Origin: STF1-138 sp035356975
Lineage (GTDB): Bacteria > Patescibacteriota > Patescibacteriia > UBA1558 > S5-K13
Reading direction: 5' to 3'
Assembly: GCA_035356975.1 (NCBI GenBank)
Contig: DAORGW010000035.1
Location: 1-8,962 of the forward strand
DNA length: 8,962 nucleotides
A program made the translations under genes and the position numbers. The notes under the pieces are model-generated. The model saw only the letters and a program-made list of their open reading frames with translations, was not told where the DNA came from and did not search any database. Positions 1-4,688 of this stretch are shown one piece after another; the stretch's first letter is position 1, and every line of letters starts with the position of its first letter.

Positions 1-6
1 TTTCAT
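1..6 (-). CDS. Start of a further gene, only two codons visible (possible GspK/PilX-like)
   Basis: An ATG-AAA (Met-Lys) lies two bases past the stop of the GspJ-like gene. Its context, TAATTATGAAA, is the same as that of the GspI-like start at 1308, and spacing in this cluster is 2-7 bases. In H-I-J pseudopilin clusters the next gene is usually K/PilX-like, so that is the best guess, but the product cannot be seen. Confidence 0.4.
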
Positions 7-8
7 AA

Positions 9-578
9 TTATTCTGTATAATTTCTTGAACTTATTGTAGTTTGTAAAAAAATTTCTGATTGATCTCTATTATCAACAAGTTTCATTGTTATGGTAACAA
101 GAGACTGTTTATTAAAATCATCTTCTGTGGGTGGGTATTGAGATGGAGAGATATAAAAATATAAATCTTTTACATTGATATTATCTCCTGTTATATCACT
201 CCAATCAGAATTATTATACTTAACCTGCAAAAAATTATTTTCCTTTTCTGTTTCTTCGTTGATTCTTGATATTTTTCTAAAAAAAACCTTATTACTAAAA
301 TTATCCTCTAGTGCTAATTCTTCCGCGGGATTCATTGACATAGAATCTGTGTAATAATCATAATTAACATTTGCAAGTCTTATTTCTCTTGAAATATAAT
401 CCATAGCAAATCTTATTTCATTTTGTACTTTTTGCATTGCTATAACTTTTGTATTGGCTTTCATTGTTAATATATATATTCCTATACATATGGTAGATAC
501 AATAACAAAAATAGCTGTTGCCACTATCATTTCAAGTAGTGTAAACCCATAAAATTTTTTAAAATTTTTAGTCTTCAT
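9..578 (-). CDS. Type IV pilus/T2SS-like minor pseudopilin, GspJ/PilW type
   Basis: A 189-residue prepilin with a basic N-terminus and a canonical class III leader: cleavage after G11, mature F12, and the conserved Glu at +5 (E16) in GFTLLEM. A hydrophobic helix follows to about residue 39. After it comes a stretch (about 47-70, QKVQNEIRFAMDYISREIRL) typical of the GspJ/PilW family, then a beta-rich periplasmic or extracellular domain of about 120 residues that I do not recognise further. It should be a minor subunit at the pilus tip, processed by the prepilin peptidase encoded at 2023-2796. It starts 7 bases after the GspI-like gene; a GGAG (minus strand, 593-590) lies 11 bases upstream of the ATG, rather far for a ribosome site. 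GspJ/PilW is assigned from helix similarity and gene order, not from the C-terminal domain. Confidence 0.85.
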   Translation of the reverse strand: MKTKNFKKFYGFTLLEMIVATAIFVIVSTICIGIYILTMKANTKVIAMQKVQNEIRFAMDYISREIRLANVNYDYYTDSMSMNPAEELALEDNFSNKVFFRKISRINEETEKENNFLQVKYNNSDWSDITGDNINVKDLYFYISPSQYPPTEDDFNKQSLVTITMKLVDNRDQSEIFLQTTISSRNYTE

Positions 579-585
579 AAAATTT

Positions 586-1308
586 CTATCTCCAATTATA
601 TATTCTTTCGCTTATTGTAATTGTTTTATCAGAAGATCCCTTTTCCCAGGCCACCTTTGAAATAACATAGAGTCCGATTTCTGTACTCCCGGAAATCATG
701 GCATTACAATCTATTTTTGCAGATTTATTAATAAACTCTCTGTCTCTTAATAAAGTTTGATTTGGATTATAACATATACTATATATATAAATCATCCTAT
801 AAAAATTTGTGTTTGATATAACACAATCTGATCCAGATCCAGAAAAATCACAACCATTGGCTAAAAGATTTTCTATATTTTGAGCATAATTTATTTTTGA
901 ATTTTTAGAATCAACTAAATCTCTGGAAACTAACCAAATTTTACATGATGATAAATCACCACTATCGATGCAATTATCCCAATCTGAATCAAAGTAAATA
1001 AGATTATAGCCACTTTTATCTCCAAATAAATAATTATTATTAATTATGAAAGATCTATTTTGCCCATGAGTTCCTGGTGGTAAAAGTCCCTCATTCCAGT
1101 TAGATCCCCTGATCCAATTAGAATCTCTTATATTTCTAACAATCTCTACTCCCTCTCTAGCTAAATTTGTTGCTATAAGCATGTTATGATTAAATTCCTG
1201 GACCTTCATACTTGATATAACTAAATTCATAATAGATAAAACACCCACAACAGCTATGTAAATTGCTATTACAACCTCCAATATCCCCTGTGCTCGTCTT
1301 TTTTTCAT
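586..1308 (-). CDS. Type IV pilus minor pseudopilin, GspI/PilV type
   Basis: A 240-residue prepilin-like protein starting MKKRRAQGILEVVIA. Placing the conserved Glu (E11) at +5 puts cleavage after A6, so the -1 residue is Ala, not the usual Gly. The alternative, cleavage after G8, would put Glu at +3. The hydrophobic helix runs to about residue 33 and is followed by LAREGVEIVRNIRDSNW (49-65), a stretch I associate with PilV/GspI-like proteins of Patescibacteria. The exported domain has six cysteines (113, 122, 153, 162, 179, 201), two pairs being C-x8-C, and an Asp-rich loop (D107, D109, D111, D115, D118) that could bind calcium. It starts 2 bases after the GspH-like stop without a Shine-Dalgarno site, so translational coupling is likely. 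Family is fairly sure; pilus versus secretion pseudopilus cannot be decided. Confidence 0.85.
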   Translation of the reverse strand: MKKRRAQGILEVVIAIYIAVVGVLSIMNLVISSMKVQEFNHNMLIATNLAREGVEIVRNIRDSNWIRGSNWNEGLLPPGTHGQNRSFIINNNYLFGDKSGYNLIYFDSDWDNCIDSGDLSSCKIWLVSRDLVDSKNSKINYAQNIENLLANGCDFSGSGSDCVISNTNFYRMIYIYSICYNPNQTLLRDREFINKSAKIDCNAMISGSTEIGLYVISKVAWEKGSSDKTITISERIYNWR

Positions 1309-1310
1309 AA

Positions 1311-1967
1311 TTAATTATTTAAAAATTTTGACCATATTTTTCCAGAACCAGGAATAACATTTATCAACCATTTTCCTCTAGCTTTAGTGCTTGATAAAAA
1401 TATTGTACATGATAAAATATCTTCATTTTTTTTACCATCAACAATAAAAGATAATAATCCCTTTGGCATTGAAAAATTAATATCTAATAATTCAAATTCT
1501 TTTTCAAAATAGCCCGCCTCAGAGTCGTCCTTTATATTACAAATAAAAGCGGGCCGATCAAAAACAACATGGGAACCTAGATTATTTTGAGAATATATTA
1601 AATCAGACTCGTCACCAGTCTCCTGCATAAATCCAAACGAACTATCGCCATCAGTATATACAATATTGTCTCCATATATAATAAAATCATTATTAATTCC
1701 AAAAACTATCCCATAACCATTGTCGGGAATTTTTTCGTTAATTTTTTGTCCGGTTAGAGAAAGGGTTTGTGTAAATCTTAAAGAATCTTCTATATCTAGA
1801 GCTATTAACCTAAATTCACTTATCTTTTGTGCTTTTCCATAATCAACCATAACAATACCCAAAATAACTAAAAATATAAAAACCGCAACTAAAATCTCTA
1901 TTAACGTAAAAGCTTTCTTTGCTTCGATATATAAATTTTGCTTTTTTTTATTTAAAATATATAACAT
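1311..1967 (-). CDS. Type IV pilus pseudopilin, GspH/FimT type
   Basis: A 218-residue prepilin with an 18-residue basic leader, cleavage predicted after A19 (again Ala at -1), then FTLIEILVAVFIFLVILGI with E24 at +5. The segment after the helix (about 50-110) contains a SLRFTQTLSLTGQ stretch and a GYG-x6-FIIYGD beta strand pair, which resemble GspH/FimT proteins. It probably joins the initiating tip complex of the pilus. The gene begins 55 bases after the prepilin peptidase stop and ends 2 bases before the GspI-like start. There is no clear Shine-Dalgarno site, and the gap is too AT-rich to call a promoter. Two cysteines (143 and near 187) lie in the exported part. Confidence 0.85.
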   Translation of the reverse strand: MLYILNKKKQNLYIEAKKAFTLIEILVAVFIFLVILGIVMVDYGKAQKISEFRLIALDIEDSLRFTQTLSLTGQKINEKIPDNGYGIVFGINNDFIIYGDNIVYTDGDSSFGFMQETGDESDLIYSQNNLGSHVVFDRPAFICNIKDDSEAGYFEKEFELLDINFSMPKGLLSFIVDGKKNEDILSCTIFLSSTKARGKWLINVIPGSGKIWSKFLNN

Positions 1968-2022
1968 ATTTTAATTTTAAAAATATTCCTAGTTTATTCA
2001 AAAATATTCTATATAATAAATT

Positions 2023-2796
2023 TCATAAACCCAATAAATTAAAATACCATTTAATTATTTGATCACCAAAAATAAATGATATAAATATTCCAAACGAAAT
2101 AAATGGCCCCAGTGGAATTTTGGATTGCATTTTTTTATTTTTAAAAATTAAAAATAAAATTCCTATTATAGAACCACTAAAATAACAAATCATAATTGCA
2201 ACAATTGTGTTTTTTATTCCTAGTAATGACCCCATAAAAACTCCTAATAATATATCTCCACTGCCGAGCCATCTTCCATTAGACAATAAATATTGTATTC
2301 CAAAAAAACCAACTCCTAAAATTATTCCATACAAAATACTATAAAAATCACTACCCATTATTAAATTAAAAATAATTGACAATAAAATACCAGCATAAAC
2401 AAAAACATCTACAACTAAATAATATTTTAAATCATAAATAAATATAAATGATAATAAGAAAACTAAAATTAAATAGAAAACGAAGCCAATTATTACATTT
2501 CCATAAATCCATAAATTGGATGAAAAAAATAGCCAATATCCAAAAACGAAAAGTATTCCTAAAATAAATTCTACAAGAAAATGTTCTATTCCAAACTTTG
2601 ATTTACAATATCTACATTTTCCACGTAAAAAAATATAAGAAAAAATTGGCACTAAATCCAAAAAACCTAAAATTTTATTACAATTTATACAAAAAGATCT
2701 TCCGAGTATAGATTTTTCCCTGGAAATACGATAAATAAGGCAATCTAAGAAGCTCCCAAAAATAGCGCCTAATATGAAAAATAGTATGTAAAACAT
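2023..2796 (-). CDS. pilD: Prepilin peptidase (type IV leader peptidase, A24 aspartic protease)
   Basis: A 257-residue integral membrane protease that removes the leader of type IV prepilins and usually N-methylates the new N-terminus. The N-terminal half has the GSFLDCLIYR motif (14-23) of the methylase region and two CxxC pairs (C36/C39 and C61/C64) that bind zinc in this family. The catalytic aspartates are D122 (in FIYDLKYYLVVD) and D181 (in GSGD). About seven or eight hydrophobic segments are visible, and length is normal for the family. The start is well placed because GSF normally lies about 14 residues in. It heads the pilus unit, and all three complete downstream genes encode likely substrates. 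The start has no Shine-Dalgarno site; a promoter -10 box lies only 6 bases before the ATG, so the mRNA may be leaderless. Confidence 0.96.
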   Translation of the reverse strand: MFYILFFILGAIFGSFLDCLIYRISREKSILGRSFCINCNKILGFLDLVPIFSYIFLRGKCRYCKSKFGIEHFLVEFILGILFVFGYWLFFSSNLWIYGNVIIGFVFYLILVFLLSFIFIYDLKYYLVVDVFVYAGILLSIIFNLIMGSDFYSILYGIILGVGFFGIQYLLSNGRWLGSGDILLGVFMGSLLGIKNTIVAIMICYFSGSIIGILFLIFKNKKMQSKIPLGPFISFGIFISFIFGDQIIKWYFNLLGL

Positions 2797-2802
2797 ACCA
2801 TT

Positions 2803-2811
2803 ATTATAGCA
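2803..2811 (-). promoter_or_regulatory. Extended -10 promoter of the pilus unit
   Basis: On the minus strand this reads TGC-TATAAT, a perfect -10 hexamer with the TGn extension. Only 6 bases separate it from the pilD ATG, so transcription would begin at about the A of the start codon. With 17-base spacing the -35 position falls on TAGCTA (2831-2826), a poor match to TTGACA (3 of 6), which fits an extended -10 promoter or one that needs an activator. Confidence 0.6.
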
Positions 2812-2825
2812 TATAATAGGTCTTA

Positions 2826-2841
2826 TAGCTAAAAATAGCTA
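2826..2841. promoter_or_regulatory. Perfect inverted repeat TAGCTA-aaaa-TAGCTA over the -35 region of pilD
   Basis: Two identical 6-base arms, each itself palindromic, are separated by 4 bases. The arm nearer the gene coincides with the expected -35 hexamer of the pilD promoter. It could be an operator for a dimeric regulator. Because it is AT-rich and short, chance cannot be excluded. Confidence 0.35.
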
Positions 2842-2854
2842 CTTGAAATTAATA

Positions 2855-2885
2855 AAATTTTAAAGGCTGATCAATGAGACCAGCC
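2855..2885 (-). terminator. Rho-independent terminator of the receiver-domain gene
   Basis: On the minus strand the hairpin is GGCTGGTC-tcatt-GATCAGCC: an 8-bp stem with one G-U wobble and a 5-base loop, followed at once by TTTAAAATTT. It starts 7 bases past the end of the receiver gene (stop at 2895-2893) and lies before the pilus promoter, so it separates the two units. It is the clearest intrinsic terminator in the window. Confidence 0.85.
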
Positions 2886-2892
2886 CCTAAAT

Positions 2893-3312
2893 TTAAACGG
2901 GTATTGATGACAAAAATTCTTCAATATTTCCGCCTCTTTTGGATAATATTGGTATATCTTCATCTATATCTAATTCTTTTTTAAATTTTTCTACTTCACT
3001 TTTATCAGAACTTGTATTAATAACAAATATTCCCTGATAATTTCTTTTTTTGAGTTCAAGATAGGTTTTTAATCCGACATTACGCCCTATATCTTTTTCG
3101 CCCCATCTTAAATCACAAATTATAAGCGTGGTCTTTGAATTGATATCAAATTCTTTACATTCCAAAAGATCTTCATACCAACTAAAATATTCTCCAGACA
3201 AACTTATACCCAAAAATCCCAATAAAGATTTTAATATTTGCAAATATGTAAATTCATCATCAATAGCAAATACTTTAAAAACTCTTTTTTGAAGTGCTTC
3301 TAGTAAATTCAT
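2893..3312 (-). CDS. Stand-alone response-regulator receiver domain protein
   Basis: A 139-residue protein that is almost entirely one receiver (CheY-like) fold. The expected residues are present: acidic pair D18/D19 in VFAIDDE, phosphoacceptor D67 at the end of the hydrophobic strand TTLIICD, the switch Thr/Ser T100 in VINTSS, and K125 in ILSKRGG. The loop after D67 (RWGEKDIGRNVG) is longer than the usual DxxMPxxxG turn. There is no DNA-binding or other output domain, so it would act by protein contact. No histidine kinase is visible. It has the best ribosome site in the window (GGAGG, 4 bases before the ATG) and its own terminator, so it appears to be a single-gene unit between the repair and pilus units. 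A role in pilus control is only a guess from position. Confidence 0.8.
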   Translation of the reverse strand: MNLLEALQKRVFKVFAIDDEFTYLQILKSLLGFLGISLSGEYFSWYEDLLECKEFDINSKTTLIICDLRWGEKDIGRNVGLKTYLELKKRNYQGIFVINTSSDKSEVEKFKKELDIDEDIPILSKRGGNIEEFLSSIPV

Positions 3313-3316
3313 TTTT

Positions 3317-3321
3317 CCTCC
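3317..3321 (-). promoter_or_regulatory. Strong Shine-Dalgarno site of the receiver gene
   Basis: GGAGG lies 4 bases upstream of the ATG at 3312 and fixes that start. No other gene in the window has a comparable site. Its first two G bases are also the end of one arm of the inverted repeat at 3320-3399. Confidence 0.75.
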
Positions 3322-3399
3322 ATTTACAATATATAAAAAATCAAATCATTTCTTAATTTGATGTTTTTATCTTATCATTTATAACGATTTTGTAAATGG
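3320..3399 (-). promoter_or_regulatory. Long-range 10-bp inverted repeat in the receiver leader
   Basis: On the minus strand CCATTTACAA (3399-3390) and TTGTAAATGG (3329-3320) are exact reverse complements, 60 bases apart. The second arm runs into the Shine-Dalgarno GGAGG. The first arm can also pair locally with TAAATG (3381-3376), giving a mutually exclusive hairpin. The repeat may therefore be an RNA switch or a split operator; the function is inferred. Confidence 0.35.
3369..3396 (-). promoter_or_regulatory. Candidate promoter of the receiver gene
   Basis: TTTACA (3396-3391, 5 of 6 matches to TTGACA) is followed after 16 bases by TAAGAT (3374-3369, 4 of 6 matches to TATAAT). Transcription would start near 3362, leaving a leader of about 50 bases. 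The -35 lies inside the upstream arm of the 10-bp inverted repeat, which would then act as DNA rather than RNA. Confidence 0.35.
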
Positions 3400-3436
3400 T
3401 GCTTTTAAAAACTAACTAGAATCAACTGAGGACTAA

Positions 3437-4054
3437 TTATTTTAGTATTTTTCCTGTTTTTATATACCAAACATACATATCAAGCTCACCCTGACTCATA
3501 GACAAATTTCGAGCTATTTTTGCCATAATTTTCTCTATTTCTATATATCTTTTTGGGGTCAATGTTTTTCTATCATCAATTAAACTATTATCAATTAAAC
3601 TATTAATTATATGCCTATCTAAAATTGCATAATCAAAAAATCCAACATTTCGAAGAAAATGTGAAGATTCTTTCATTCCAAGTCCTTTTATATTTTTTAC
3701 AAGCCAGATTCTTTTATCATCTTCTTTCAAAAGTACATCTTTTATATTTTTGTATTTTCTTGCTAAAACAATTCTCTGTGCTCTTTGTGGCCAAAAACGA
3801 TGTCCTCTTTTTTTTAAATATTCTCGGAGTTTTTCTTCGCTCCAATTAAAAAATCCTGATTTTGATAATTCATTTTGTATTTCAATTGATTCCCTGGCTT
3901 TCCAATTTGAAGTGAGCAAACAAAAACAAAGCTCAGAAAACCATTCTTTATTTTCTTTTTTATTAAAAGATTTAAATTCTAACAACCTTTTGTCAATTAT
4001 TTTTTTTGATTCAGAATTTCTAACTTTTTCTATTTTTTTGACAAGCTCTTTCAT
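3437..4054 (-). CDS. ogg: 8-oxoguanine DNA glycosylase/AP lyase, archaeal Ogg2 type
   Basis: Bifunctional base-excision enzyme that removes 8-oxoguanine and nicks the abasic site. The helix-hairpin-helix reads IKGLGMKESSHFLRN (122-136) with the catalytic Lys K128, followed by the catalytic Asp D146 in AILDRHI. The C-terminus, YVWYIKTGKILK, ends in Lys as is usual for Ogg2, where the terminal Lys carboxylate takes part in 8-oxoguanine recognition. An upstream ATG at 4141 would add 29 residues, but these are just an out-of-frame reading of nth; the ATG at 4054 gives 205 residues, the normal Ogg2 length. The gene overlaps the end of nth by 35 bases in another frame and has no Shine-Dalgarno site, so coupled translation is likely. 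No iron-sulfur motif is present, as expected. A TLTPKRYIEIE segment after the active site supports the family. Confidence 0.93.
   Translation of the reverse strand: MKELVKKIEKVRNSESKKIIDKRLLEFKSFNKKENKEWFSELCFCLLTSNWKARESIEIQNELSKSGFFNWSEEKLREYLKKRGHRFWPQRAQRIVLARKYKNIKDVLLKEDDKRIWLVKNIKGLGMKESSHFLRNVGFFDYAILDRHIINSLIDNSLIDDRKTLTPKRYIEIEKIMAKIARNLSMSQGELDMYVWYIKTGKILK
3576..3605. repeat. Exact 15-bp tandem duplication inside ogg
   Basis: The same 15 bases (tcaattaaactatta) occur twice in direct succession, giving NSLID-NSLID just after the catalytic DRHI motif. The frame is kept, and the loop is not obviously longer than in relatives as I recall them. Confidence 0.85.
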
Positions 4055-4688
4055 GGTACAAACAATACTTATTAATTTTACAATTCTCACATTTTGGACT
4101 AATTGGTCTACAAATATTTTGACCAAATAACACCAATACAAAATTTATTTTTCTCCAATATTTATTATCTAAATTTTTTCTTAAAAACATTTCTGTGTCA
4201 TGGGGATTTTTTGTTTTTAGATAACCGATTCTATTTAGAATTCTATGGACGTGGACATCAACACAAATTGCAGGTTTTTTTAAAACAGTAGAAACATACA
4301 AATTTGCCGTTTTTCTCCCAACACCGGGGAGCTTAATAAGTTCATCAATAGTTTCAGGAATTTTACCAAAAAAATCTTTTTCTAAAATATTGCATAATTT
4401 TTTTAAATTTTTAGATTTAGTTTTATAAAATCCAACTGGATAAATTAATCCTTGGAGCTGTATTAAACTTAGCCTTTTTATATCCCTACAGTTTTTTACT
4501 TTTTGAAATAATTTTAAAGATGCCTTTAAAGTTGTTTTATCATTTGTTCGTGATGATAAAATTATAGAAATTAAAATCTGTAAATTATTAAATTTTTTTG
4601 AATATAAAAAATCGATAACGGGGCGTTCAAATTTTTTTACCTCTTGTGATAATAAATCAAATACCTCTTTAAAATTGAATTTTTTCAT
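4020..4688 (-). CDS. nth: Endonuclease III (Nth), iron-sulfur DNA glycosylase/AP lyase
   Basis: 222 residues, close to the usual length of about 210. It removes oxidised pyrimidines such as thymine glycol and cleaves the abasic site. The helix-hairpin-helix is LPGVGRKTAN (120-129) with catalytic Lys K126; the catalytic Asp is D144 in CVDVHVHR. The four cysteines C193, C200, C203 and C209 match the C-x6-C-x2-C-x5-C motif of the [4Fe-4S] cluster exactly. At the site where E. coli Nth has the LSAQATD turn, this protein has LSSRTND, with Arg in place of the intercalating Gln. The ATG overlaps the TGA of the upstream membrane protein gene by 4 bases (ATGA), and the 3' end overlaps ogg by 35 bases, so the three genes are almost certainly co-transcribed. 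Confidence 0.96.
   Translation of the reverse strand: MKKFNFKEVFDLLSQEVKKFERPVIDFLYSKKFNNLQILISIILSSRTNDKTTLKASLKLFQKVKNCRDIKRLSLIQLQGLIYPVGFYKTKSKNLKKLCNILEKDFFGKIPETIDELIKLPGVGRKTANLYVSTVLKKPAICVDVHVHRILNRIGYLKTKNPHDTEMFLRKNLDNKYWRKINFVLVLFGQNICRPISPKCENCKINKYCLYHERACQKNRKS

Noticed and set aside
1968..2022. Promoter between pilD and the GspH-like gene
   Set aside because: Several TATA-like words occur, but the stretch is nearly pure A/T and no -35 or extended -10 stands out.
3406..3438. Possible terminator after ogg: AATTAG pairing with CTAGTT, followed by a short T-run
   Set aside because: The stem is 6 bp, AT-rich, contains a wobble and has a loop of about 14 bases. It is too weak to call, though the repair unit should end around here.
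4055..4141. 29-residue N-terminal extension of Ogg2 from an upstream ATG at 4141
   Set aside because: It lies wholly within nth in another frame, resembles no Ogg2 sequence, and would make the protein longer than the family; the ATG at 4054 gives the usual length.
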